From the NCBI GenBank assembly GCA_032126435.1, contig JAQBBE010000326.1, positions 1 through 12,026 of the forward strand: 12,026 bases of DNA, given 5' to 3'. Of the stretch, positions 6,506 through 12,026 are shown in pieces. The position numbers and the translations under genes are program-made. The stretch comes from JAAXQD01 sp032126435 (GTDB lineage Bacteria; Desulfobacterota; Desulfobacteria; Desulfobacterales; UBA11574). The notes beneath the pieces were generated by a model, which did not search any database, was not told the origin of the DNA, and saw only the letters and a program-made list of their open reading frames with translations. Position 1 is the stretch's first letter, and each line of letters opens with the position of its first letter.

Positions 6506-6541
6506 GGATATTCCCCTATGAAAATGAAGGATATACCCTAT
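6506..6541 (+). promoter_or_regulatory. paired direct repeats GGATAT(T/A)CCC(C)TAT upstream of a promoter
   Basis: GGATATTCCCCTAT (6506-6519) and GGATATACCCTAT (6529-6541) differ by one substitution and one base of length. They are 23 bases apart and abut the TTGACA at 6541. The placement matches tandem activator sites on one DNA face. No regulator is identifiable here. Confidence 0.35.
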
Positions 6542-6569
6542 TGACATATCATACGGTTGAATATTGAAT
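6541..6569 (+). promoter_or_regulatory. promoter TTGACA-17-TTGAAT of a small transcript
   Basis: Perfect -35 at 6541-6546, spacing 17, and -10 TTGAAT at 6564-6569 (four of six consensus bases). Expected start about 6576, just before the hairpin at 6578. Confidence 0.45.
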
Positions 6570-6576
6570 ATATTTA

Positions 6577-6659
6577 TATTATGGGGTAACCCACTCTTTC
6601 CCATAATGTCTTACCTTCTCTTAAGCTCTTGGGGTACTCCACAGCCTCAGGAGCTTTTT
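6577..6659 (+). ncRNA. candidate trans-acting-type small RNA, about 80 nt
   Basis: Right after the promoter come a hairpin with perfect arms ATTATGGG (6578-6585) and CCCATAAT (6600-6607), a pyrimidine-rich single-stranded linker (TCTTACCTTCTCTT region), and an intrinsic terminator with a T-run ending at 6659. Promoter, 5' hairpin, unpaired linker and terminator in about 80 nt is the usual build of a free-standing bacterial sRNA. The linker (CTTACCTTCTC) could pair with a ribosome site such as GGAGG or GAAGG. I cannot assign a family or target. A 38-codon frame from ATG 6606 runs through the terminator without a ribosome site and is unlikely to be real. Confidence 0.5.
6623..6659 (+). terminator. 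intrinsic terminator of the candidate sRNA
   Basis: AAGCTCTTGGGG (6623-6634) pairs with CCTCAGGAGCTT (6645-6656) with two G-U pairs and a 10-base loop. TTTTT follows (6655-6659). Strong by form. Confidence 0.75.
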
Positions 6660-6754
6660 GTTGCCCAGGCCCCGAAAGCCCCTACCTTTAATCATTATCT
6701 TCTTCGTCTTCAATGCGCATAAAATCTGGAAAACCTGTCAAAGTTTGGCGGGTT

Positions 6755-6775
6755 ATTTGACAATATTTGTCAAAT
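6755..6775. promoter_or_regulatory. 21-base palindrome with TTTGACA/TGTCAAA arms, likely operator
   Basis: ATTTGACA (6755-6762) and TGTCAAAT (6768-6775) are perfect complements around ATATT. A third TGTCAAA half site lies at 6736-6742. It sits 116-136 bases upstream of the small membrane-peptide gene. The form suits a dimeric repressor site. The embedded TTGACA could also be a -35, but no good -10 lies at 16-18 bases. Confidence 0.4.
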
Positions 6776-6890
6776 TCTTTTGCCCAACAATCCAAGCCTT
6801 TAAGCTAACCATATGATTTCTTAATGTTTTCAACCTTTATAAAATGTTGCATGATTTTTGCATATATCAATTCATAAAAAGGAGAAAACT

Positions 6891-6959
6891 ATGTCGGATT
6901 TGGTTATTTTGGCTACTATCATAGGTTTGATGATAACGACATATTTGACTTCTTTTTGA
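6891..6959 (+). CDS. 22-residue hydrophobic membrane peptide (unknown family)
   Basis: A free-standing tiny gene. ATG 6891 is preceded at 8 bases by AAGGAG (6879-6884), as strong as any ribosome site in the window. The frame begins MSDLVILATIIGL, ends TYLTSF and stops with TGA. Residues 4-15 are almost purely aliphatic, enough for one short membrane helix with a polar N-terminus. It is followed after 27 bases by a perfect intrinsic terminator, so it forms a complete monocistronic unit with nothing else to encode. Peptides of this size and build are known as regulatory subunits of membrane complexes (KdpF- or CydX-like) or as type I toxins. I see no specific match to either, no partner gene adjacent, and no obvious antisense RNA. 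Coding is inferred from the ribosome site, composition and terminator. Confidence 0.6.
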   Translation: MSDLVILATIIGLMITTYLTSF

Positions 6960-6986
6960 ATAGCGCCTGTCTCCTCCTTATGGTAG

Positions 6987-7023
6987 CCCCAGAGGGTTTG
7001 CAGCTCACCCTCTGGGGTTTTTT
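6987..7023 (+). terminator. perfect 11-bp intrinsic terminator
   Basis: CCCCAGAGGGT (6987-6997) pairs perfectly with ACCCTCTGGGG (7007-7017) around a 9-base loop, followed by TTTTTT. It ends the transcript of the small membrane peptide gene. The MFS gene arriving on the other strand stops 190 bases away and would not see a T-run here. Confidence 0.85.
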
Positions 7024-7212
7024 ATTAATAAACAAAAACGCCTGAAGGCTTACCCCCGGCCATAGCACAACCGCCCCCTAATGGTCACTGAGCGAGCAAA
7101 ACGGACTATTTACAAGACCATCAATATTGATCGATGTCACTCAGTATTGTCTCCCTACTGAATGAAAGAAAGCAGCATTCCAATTGTTCAGACCTGACGC
7201 TACCTGTTTCTA

Positions 7213-8721
7213 TCAGTACGGTCCGGTCTTTTCCAGATTGATCCCCGTTGTCTCGATGCGAAAGACCCAGGTCACCACAGCGCCCAGCAGCGAGGTTCCC
7301 GCGAGGCCATATAAAAGCGCTTCCGTACCGATACTCCGCAGCAGCAAGGGGAAGAAAAAGGCCGCCAGGACCGCGCCGACCTTGGCAAAGGATGCGGCGA
7401 AGCCCGCGCCCTTCCCGCGAATATGCGTTGGGAACAACTCTCCGGCGATCAGATAGGTCATGGCATTGGGTCCCAGGTTGGTCATAAAGCTGAAGAGCAT
7501 GAACCCCGCAAAGATAAAGAACATCTTTGTCCCCCCCTCGGTACCCACCGACAGGGAAGCAAGAAAGAGACCGGCGGCACAGCCGATAAACCCGAGCACC
7601 TGCAACCGTATCCGCCCCGCCCTGTCGACAAGCAGAACGGCGCACACAATACCGACGAGCAGGAGACCGTCGATAAAGGCTGCCCCCTTTGCCGCAAGCA
7701 TATCATTATGGATGAGGCTGGCGATATTATGGACGTGGGTGGTCTGGGCGCCGATAATGGTGGCAAGGATGGTGGGTGTAAAGATGCCGATACCGTAGGT
7801 CCCCAGATCCTGGAGAAACCAGGGAACGGAGGCAAAGATGGTCGCCCGGATATAGCGCCGCGAAAAGAGCAGACCAAAGCCCCCCGCCGAACGGCCATCC
7901 GATGAGGAAACTGCCAGTTTGACCCTCTGGGGATAGGGCGGACGCCGGGCAAGCAGCCGTTCCATCTCCTGTTCCGCTTCGTCGATCCTGCCCTGGGAAA
8001 CCAGCCAGTGCCCGCTGTCTGGAATAAAGTGCCGGGCGAAGACCACCAGGATCGCCGGAATGATCCCGGTGGCGTACATCCAGCGCCAGGCCCCGATGTC
8101 GGGGTTTTCGTACAGGATGAGGTATCCCACGCCCGTCCCCACCAGGGCCCCCACCGCCTGGAACCCGAAGGCGCTCAGAACCAGTTTGCCCCGCGCGACG
8201 CTGGGAATACTCTCCGAAATCACCATATGGGCCGTGGGGTAGTCGCAGCCCAGGGCCGCCCCCATGATAAAGAGAAAAACCAGAAGCCACGGATAGTTGG
8301 GACTGACAACCAGCAAGAGCAGACTGATTGCAAAGAGTATCATCTCGACGATAAACATCCGCTTCCTACCCACATGGTCGGAGAGTCCCCCCAGGGCGGT
8401 GGCACCGATGAGGATTCCGAAAAGCGGCGCCGCCCCCACGGCACCCTTCTCCATGGCACCCAGACCAAACTCCTTCACAATCAGTGGAAGCGCCACACCG
8501 GTCATAAAAACCACCAGCCCTTCAAAAAACTTACCCGCCGTGGCCAGCGTCCAGATCCGCCACTGCATGGCGGTCATGGGTGCGGACGAAACGGCGGTTC
8601 CGTCCGACCAGATCGGGGTCTCGTCGATATATTCCTGGACGGTTTTTCTTCCGTCCCGATCCCGATCGTCTCTGCCGGCGGATGCACCGGCTCCTGATGT
8701 AGCGTCACTCGAAACACTCAC
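7213..8721 (-). CDS. MFS transporter, sugar/phosphate-porter type (PHS/SP-like), 12 TM
   Basis: A 502-residue secondary transporter of the major facilitator superfamily. Marks: motif A GGLSDHVGRKR (111-121) between helices 2 and 3, GCDYPTAHMVISE (158-170) resembling the GGDYP...SE signature of phosphate:H+ symporters, PDSGHWL (234-240) before the central loop, the second-half VDRAGR (365-370) and GELFPTHIRGKG (427-438). About 12 hydrophobic segments are visible. The N-terminus has a long hydrophilic stretch (1-52) rich in Ser, Asp and Arg. The start is GTG 8719-8721, with AAAGGAG 10 bases upstream. Substrate is not clear: an organic anion, sugar or phosphate driven by protons. The gene is visibly more GC-rich than everything around it and stands alone, suggesting separate acquisition. 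Confidence 0.85.
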   Translation of the reverse strand: MSVSSDATSGAGASAGRDDRDRDGRKTVQEYIDETPIWSDGTAVSSAPMTAMQWRIWTLATAGKFFEGLVVFMTGVALPLIVKEFGLGAMEKGAVGAAPLFGILIGATALGGLSDHVGRKRMFIVEMILFAISLLLLVVSPNYPWLLVFLFIMGAALGCDYPTAHMVISESIPSVARGKLVLSAFGFQAVGALVGTGVGYLILYENPDIGAWRWMYATGIIPAILVVFARHFIPDSGHWLVSQGRIDEAEQEMERLLARRPPYPQRVKLAVSSSDGRSAGGFGLLFSRRYIRATIFASVPWFLQDLGTYGIGIFTPTILATIIGAQTTHVHNIASLIHNDMLAAKGAAFIDGLLLVGIVCAVLLVDRAGRIRLQVLGFIGCAAGLFLASLSVGTEGGTKMFFIFAGFMLFSFMTNLGPNAMTYLIAGELFPTHIRGKGAGFAASFAKVGAVLAAFFFPLLLRSIGTEALLYGLAGTSLLGAVVTWVFRIETTGINLEKTGPY

Positions 8722-9236
8722 AATGCTATTTCTCCTTTAAAAACAGATCCTGTAGATATACGCGCGGGTAACGGGGTCAGGTTGCAACCATCAACATTTT
8801 AGACTCCCTGCAATCTCTTCCACTTCTATAATCTGAATACGTTGACATCATCTTGACGACGCTGTTTCCTACCAAACTCGTTCGTTTTTGACAAACAGCT
8901 TTGTAAAGGTCAATAAAATTCGTTATCACGTTAGCCGCATATAGAAACGATCGCAATATCCTATTAATTATTTAAAGAACCCTGTCAGCGTTTTTCCCGT
9001 TTGCGATATAAGAGTATCTTCAATAAAGACAACGGGGTCACCCCCGATGTTTCCATTTTCCGTTGTCATTCGTAAGTTCCAATGGGTCCATGGAAAAGTA
9101 TTCGAGTTCAGCGTGGTGCTTTATCCTTCGGGCATTGGAGAAAGATTTGAAACAACTTCTAAAAAGGTTTGACTTGACTTGAATAGATTCATACATAAAT
9201 TGACACTGTTATTAATCCAAACCAAAGGAGATCGTT
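8722..9236. other. divergent intergenic region between MFS and SlyD-like genes
   Basis: About 515 bases carry the two outward promoters. I see no gene. Structures noted: a CGGGG-TCA-CCCCCG mini-hairpin (9033-9046), a TTGACA at about 8888 without a good -10, and the SlyD promoter candidate at 9169. The 10-mer AACGGGGTCA occurs twice (about 8770 and 9031); its meaning is unknown. Confidence 0.4.
9169..9197 (+). promoter_or_regulatory. possible promoter of the SlyD-like gene
   Basis: TTGACT (9169-9174) with a 17-base spacer to TACATA (9192-9197), about 40 bases before the GTG start. The -35 lies in an overlapping TTGACTTGACTTGA repeat, so an alternative register exists. Confidence 0.4.
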
Positions 9237-9731
9237 GTGGAAAAAGTTGAAAATGGTATTTTTGTTAGCGTGGACTACAAAGGAACATTGGAAGACGGCC
9301 AGGTGTTCGACTCCAGCCACGGACGCCAGCCGCTTGAAATACAAATGGGCGCAGGGCAGTTGATCAAGGGATTTGAAAATGAACTCATGGGGATGGCTTT
9401 GAACGGAAAAAAGATGTTTACCCTCGCGCCGAAAGACGCCTACGGACAAAGAGATGAAACCCTAACACAATCCTTTCCCAGATCGGAAGTTCCCCCTGGC
9501 ATGAACCCCCAGGTCGGCATGACCATCGGTCTTACCACTCCGGAAGGACACCAGGTGCCCGCCCGAATTGTTCATCTGGATGATGAAAAATTGACTATGG
9601 ACTTAAATCACCCTCTGGCCGGCGAATCGTTGACCTTTGAAATCGAAGTCGTGGGCATCAGCAGCACCCCGACCCAGACGCCCATGTCCTGCGGTTCCGG
9701 GTGTGACTGTTCTTCGGGCTGCGATCAGTAA
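9237..9731 (+). CDS. slyD: SlyD-like FKBP-type peptidyl-prolyl cis-trans isomerase with Cys-rich tail
   Basis: Encodes 164 residues. It isomerises Xaa-Pro peptide bonds and acts as a folding chaperone in the cytoplasm. The FKBP core is visible at both ends: VSVDYKGTLEDGQVFDSS (10-27) with IQMGAGQLIKGFENEL (35-50), then DLNHPLAGESLTFEIEVV (122-139), a phrase diagnostic of SlyD. The region between about 70 and 120 is the insert-in-flap chaperone domain. The C-terminal tail has four Cys (152, 156, 158, 162) in CGSGCDCSSGCDQ, a metal-binding tail like that used by SlyD in nickel delivery, but shorter and without His. The start is GTG 9237, with AAAGGAG 6 bases upstream. Single gene, followed by a hairpin at 9741. 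Confidence 0.92.
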   Translation: MEKVENGIFVSVDYKGTLEDGQVFDSSHGRQPLEIQMGAGQLIKGFENELMGMALNGKKMFTLAPKDAYGQRDETLTQSFPRSEVPPGMNPQVGMTIGLTTPEGHQVPARIVHLDDEKLTMDLNHPLAGESLTFEIEVVGISSTPTQTPMSCGSGCDCSSGCDQ

Positions 9732-9740
9732 CCCGCAATT

Positions 9741-9773
9741 TTCAAAGGAGCCCGACTCTCGGGACCCTTTGAA
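9741..9773 (+). terminator. two-tier hairpin after the SlyD-like gene, probable terminator
   Basis: TTCAAAGG (9741-9748) pairs with CCTTTGAA (9766-9773), and inside it CCCGA (9751-9755) pairs with TCGGG (9759-9763). It begins 10 bases after the stop codon. The following bases are GGGGTCTTCC rather than a T-run, so termination may be weak or the hairpin may protect the mRNA 3' end. Confidence 0.5.
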
Positions 9774-9858
9774 GGGGTCTTCCTACTCCGGAGTAATAGG
9801 CGCTATATACCTACACCTAAATCCCGGCGTTTTCCGGAAATCACCGATTTCCTTAAGA

Positions 9859-9896
9859 AAGGGCAACACGAATTTTCGTGGTACCCTTAATAAGGG
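9859..9896. repeat. two overlapping, mutually exclusive hairpins
   Basis: AAGGG-CAA-CACGAA-TT-TTCGTG-GTA-CCCTT (9859-9888) folds as one long hairpin. Its 3' arm CCCTT is also the 5' arm of CCCTTA-A-TAAGGG (9884-9896), so only one can form. It lies between the SlyD-like gene and the 3' end of the lipoprotein pseudogene. On either strand no T-run follows directly. Confidence 0.4.
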
Positions 9897-9901
9897 CAGG
9901 T

Positions 9902-10139
9902 TTAAGGCAAGATCGTTGAAACCTCATTGGAGTAGTCACTTTCAGCTCCCAGATCATCAAACGCTGCAACCACAAAGAAACAGGTCTCAATATCATACAA
10001 TTTAAAAGATTCGGCAGAAAGAGACTGAGGTCGGGCCAATACATAATAAGGAGTAGCGCAAAGAGAAGGAGGAGCAAGAAGGGAAGGTGTTTAAGACAAT
10101 TAAAAACCAAATTAATATGCAGTTAACTTTGAGCTTCAT
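9902..10139 (-). pseudogene. small lipoprotein with fibronectin type III-like end, frameshifted
   Basis: From ATG 10137-10139 the minus strand gives a lipoprotein-type signal (MKLKVNCILIWFLIVLNTFP followed by SCSS), but this frame stops at about 10005. A second frame, open from 10090 to TAA 9902-9904, lacks a start codon and carries the typical last strands of a fibronectin type III domain: ETCFFVVAAFDDLGAESDYS, then NEVSTILP. The two frames overlap, so one frameshift would join them into a lipoprotein of about 79 residues. That is still shorter than signal plus a full domain of about 90, so an internal loss is also likely. The ribosome site is weak. Such domains bind proteins or carbohydrate at the cell surface; here the gene is probably dead. 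Confidence 0.55.
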
Positions 10140-10500
10140 GCTATTTCTTACAAAATTGCAAAAAAAAGGCAAATCCCCCTCGAAAAGTTTCCCCCTTATG
10201 ATATCCGAAAACACAATGTGCTTAAAATTATATCGAGATTTGATGAATAGCAGAGATCTTTAATCTGAGTTTTTTGAAGATCTGTTGGAGATATCACCGT
10301 TTTCACACCAAATATCATCACCACAATACCTTGTGTGTCCAGACAAACAAGAAAAGCGTAAAAATTTATCGTCGATTCACGCTTTCTCATTCATCGGCGT
10401 GAGCGTACAAAGATAGGTTTTAAGATTTTCAATAGAGACAACTGCGTATCGTACTGTTAACTTTTATGGATCTGAAAAAATGTGTATAGTGAATTTAATC
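10140..10500. other. intergenic, AT-rich, no gene recognised
   Basis: Between the lipoprotein pseudogene and the end of the hemolysin III-type gene I find only short minus-strand frames with no ribosome site and no recognisable motif. No hairpin with T-run is seen right after the hemolysin III stop codon, so its terminator is not identified. Confidence 0.4.
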
Positions 10501-11172
10501 TTAAATTATCAGTGGAGGACTTAGGGGTATGACGTATAAGAGGATTGCGAAAAAATGAAGAGTACTTCCGGCCAAGACAAAAACGTGCCAAATAGCATGG
10601 TTGTAAGGCATCTGCCGCCAAAGATAAAACACAACTCCAGTGGTATACGCTACCCCTCCTAAAAGCAATAGTACTAAACCGCCCGTATCGACTAAGGATA
10701 GCATTGGTTTAATCGCTACCACGACAACCCAGCCCATGGCCACGTAAAACGCAACGGAAACAATAGCCCCTTTGCGAAGCATAGTTGTCTCAAATAAGAT
10801 TCCTATAACAGCCAACGCCCAAATAACACCGAAAAGTGACCAACCCCAAGGCCCCCGTAAGTTCACCAGAGTGAAAGGTGTATACGTTCCGGCTATCAAA
10901 AGAAAAATGGTCGAGTGATCCAGGGCCCTGAGAACTTTCTTAGCTTTAGCAAGCTGAATGCTGTGATAAAGCGTGGAGGCTGTGTATAAAAAGACTAAAG
11001 TTGACCCATAAATGGTGCATGATACAATATGCCAAGCATTTCCATAGATACTTGCAAAGCCAATCAGTACACACATTCCGATAATTGAAAGAATGAAACC
11101 TGCACCATGTATTATGCTGTTGGCAAAATCTTCACGCAAGCTGTAACGTGGTATGCTATTATATGCATTCAT
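10501..11172 (-). CDS. hemolysin III / PAQR-type integral membrane protein
   Basis: A 223-residue, 7-helix membrane protein of the hemolysin III family, bacterial relatives of adiponectin/progestin receptors. Diagnostic motifs: NSIIHGAG (His 22), STLYHS (His 70), LDHSTIFLLIAGTYTPF (Asp 85, His 86) and NHAIWHVFVLAGSTLHFF (His 192, 196, 206). These polar residues probably bind a metal at the inner face, as in PAQR proteins with suspected ceramidase-type hydrolase activity. Despite the name, most bacterial members are not proven haemolysins. I chose ATG 11170-11172; a TTG five codons earlier is possible and neither has a clear ribosome site. It begins 45 bases after the acyltransferase remnant on the same strand and may once have been co-transcribed with it. 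Confidence 0.88.
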   Translation of the reverse strand: MNAYNSIPRYSLREDFANSIIHGAGFILSIIGMCVLIGFASIYGNAWHIVSCTIYGSTLVFLYTASTLYHSIQLAKAKKVLRALDHSTIFLLIAGTYTPFTLVNLRGPWGWSLFGVIWALAVIGILFETTMLRKGAIVSVAFYVAMGWVVVVAIKPMLSLVDTGGLVLLLLGGVAYTTGVVFYLWRQMPYNHAIWHVFVLAGSTLHFFAILLYVIPLSPPLII

Positions 11173-11217
11173 ACTTCGATTTAACAAATACAGCGCTCAA
11201 TTTTTGGTTAATGGCTA

Positions 11218-11498
11218 TTAAGCTCTCAACGCAGGAGGCATAACTTCTTCAAGTCTCATCCTTTGCCTTTCGAAGATCTCTCTGTCTTTTAGCTATCAAA
11301 TTTGATTATTTCCCCAAAACGAAGAAACACCTTACTAAAGGGTTTTGGCAGAAGAAATTTATCCCAACTGTTGAAATGCCATGCTTTTTCTGCAGAAACA
11401 GAAAAAGGAATGATTACGGCATCGGCAGCATGTGCTAAACGGATTGCACCAGCCTTAACAATACCTGAAGGCCCTTTAGGTCCATCTACAATAAATGC
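11218..11498 (-). pseudogene. DUF374 lysophospholipid acyltransferase-like, 3' fragment with frameshift
   Basis: The minus strand reads FIVDGPKGPSGIVKAGAIRL, AHAADAVIIPFSVSAEKAWH, FNSWDKFLLPKPFSKVFLRF, the conserved core of DUF374 proteins (VDGPRGP...KPG, then AW...SWDRF..PKPF). The frame is closed by TGA at 11499-11501, three codons before the core, so the N-terminal half with the catalytic His motif is gone. After FDS a TAA at 11289-11291 stops it. In another frame the typical charged tail KDREIFERQRMRLEEVMPPA continues to TAA 11218-11220, so a frameshift lies near 11290. The family is related to lipid A/phospholipid acyltransferases of the inner membrane. This copy is truncated and inactive. 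Confidence 0.75.
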
Positions 11499-11572
11499 TC
11501 AGGAGGTCACTTTGAAGGAAGACCAAAAAATTGAGGTATTCGCTTTATCTGAATTCAAAAAACGAAAACATA

Positions 11573-11911
11573 TCAAACAGATACCAAGTCGACGTCGTCA
11601 AAAAACAGCTCCACCGAATTATCTTCGGATGAATTGTATAACGCCATGACTGATTCGGCGATTTTGGTGGCATATGGTTCGATGGGAAATATATTGTGGG
11701 TCCGAAGGATTCCAACCAAGGCGTTCATTCCTTTGGAGATGAAACTCACGATAATCTCACTTTCATAGGTTTCTTCGCAGAGAAATGAAAAACTTCCCTT
11801 TCTCAGCATTGAAGACGCCACTTTTTTCAGATTTTTGTCGATGACTGCATATTCCCTGATTTTGAGTTTATTTTTGGCACCATCGCGAGAAATCACATAT
11901 TTTTGACGCAT
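11573..11911 (-). CDS. hypothetical protein, 112 residues, soluble
   Basis: Start ATG 11909-11911 with AAGGAG 7 bases upstream; an ATG six codons earlier lies before that ribosome site and is rejected. The protein starts MRQKYVISRDGAKNKLKIRE and ends in the acidic SVELFFDDVDLVSV. It has mixed alpha/beta character, no signal peptide, no membrane segment and no motif I recognise as catalytic. A single Cys (FLCEETYESE) is present. Composition and the strong ribosome site argue for a real, expressed gene. The upstream gene ends 25 bases before its ATG on the same strand, so they are probably one operon. Function unknown. Confidence 0.7.
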   Translation of the reverse strand: MRQKYVISRDGAKNKLKIREYAVIDKNLKKVASSMLRKGSFSFLCEETYESEIIVSFISKGMNALVGILRTHNIFPIEPYATKIAESVMALYNSSEDNSVELFFDDVDLVSV

Positions 11912-11936
11912 ATCTTTTCTCCTTTTCATCCGGTTT

Positions 11937-12026
11937 CTATGCTAATAGATTCTCTCCTTCATTCTGGGACTGATTTGGATCTTCTTCTGATTTTATAGTG
12001 TTTTTATCCAGTTTGCGTTGTCTCTT
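11937..12026 (-). CDS. 3' end of an unidentified gene (partial, enters from the right edge)
   Basis: Twenty-nine open codons on the minus strand end at TAG 11937-11939. The residues are very hydrophilic (KRQRKLDKNTIKSEEDPNQS near the edge, ending ENLLA), like a flexible C-terminal tail. The short gap to the next gene and its ribosome site suggest an operon. No family can be named from this tail. Confidence 0.55.
   Translation of the reverse strand, partial: KRQRKLDKNTIKSEEDPNQSQNEGENLLA

Noticed and set aside
6416..6544. 42-codon frame starting MFDFWGLLVS
   Set aside because: It runs straight through a strong terminator hairpin and nine Ts, and its composition is not protein-like.
6606..6722. 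38-codon frame after the 5' hairpin of the candidate sRNA
   Set aside because: The ATG lies in the hairpin arm without a ribosome site and the frame crosses the terminator.
6891..6959. Naming the small peptide KdpF, CydX or a known type I toxin
   Set aside because: Only size and hydrophobicity agree. No specific residues match and no kdp or cyd genes or antisense RNA are present nearby.
7121..8740. Several long frames on both strands within the MFS gene
   Set aside because: They are shadows caused by high GC. Only the minus-strand 502-codon frame has transporter motifs and a ribosome site.
9637..10005. 122-codon plus-strand frame overlapping the end of slyD
   Set aside because: It starts inside slyD without a ribosome site and reads through the hairpins; the sequence is not protein-like.
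11302..11649. 115-codon plus-strand frame
   Set aside because: It is antisense to the recognisable DUF374 remnant and the next gene's end, with no family resemblance.
1..12026. CRISPR array, tRNA, rRNA or replication origin
   Set aside because: No regularly spaced repeats with unique spacers, no cloverleaf-like segments and no DnaA-box clusters were seen.

Overview
The window looks like a chromosomal accessory region of a Deltaproteobacterium (Desulfobacterota, probably a Desulfobacterales-type sulfate reducer or relative). This is inferred from gene content (large cytoplasmic hybrid kinase, Slp lipoprotein, SlyD-type isomerase with a Cys tail, DUF374 remnant, IS1111- and IS200-type scars), from strong AAGGAG ribosome sites and from moderate GC. 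No rRNA or tRNA gene fixes the taxon.

Left part (1-5015, all minus strand): the first 18 codons of an unknown gene run off the edge, followed by about 600 bases without a convincing gene. Then, in transcription order from high to low coordinates, come a PAS/hybrid histidine kinase (2484-5015), a 31-codon mini-ORF whose ATG overlaps the kinase stop and whose stop overlaps the next ATG (2392-2487), a patatin-like phospholipase (1338-2399) and, after 141 bases, an Slp-family lipoprotein (663-1196). Kinase, mini-ORF and phospholipase form one translationally coupled unit, so a phosphorelay protein and a lipid hydrolase are probably made together.

Middle part (5016-7200): a mobile-element graveyard and non-coding cluster. 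It holds the C-terminal half of an IS1111/IS110-type transposase with a frameshift (5488-5936) and a hairpin-rich non-coding tail (5260-5487). Next is an IS200-like shell that keeps its end hairpins but only about 13 recognisable codons of tnpA (about 6004-6256). A plus-strand series of intrinsic terminators follows, suggesting small transcripts: a 14-base inverted-repeat structure (6297-6462), a compact sRNA-like unit with promoter and terminator (6541-6659), and a 22-residue membrane peptide gene with a strong ribosome site and a perfect 11-bp terminator (6891-7023). None of these is a known family that I can name.

Right part (7213-12026): a GC-rich MFS transporter (minus), a SlyD-like FKBP isomerase (plus), a frameshifted small lipoprotein with a fibronectin-III-like end (minus), a hemolysin III/PAQR-type membrane protein (minus), a truncated and frameshifted DUF374 acyltransferase remnant (minus), a conserved-looking hypothetical protein (minus) and the tail of another gene (minus). 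The last two are spaced like an operon.

The most notable signals are the unexplained small-transcript cluster at 6260-7025, the hairpin tail of the IS1111-type remnant, and the double start/stop overlap joining kinase and phospholipase.
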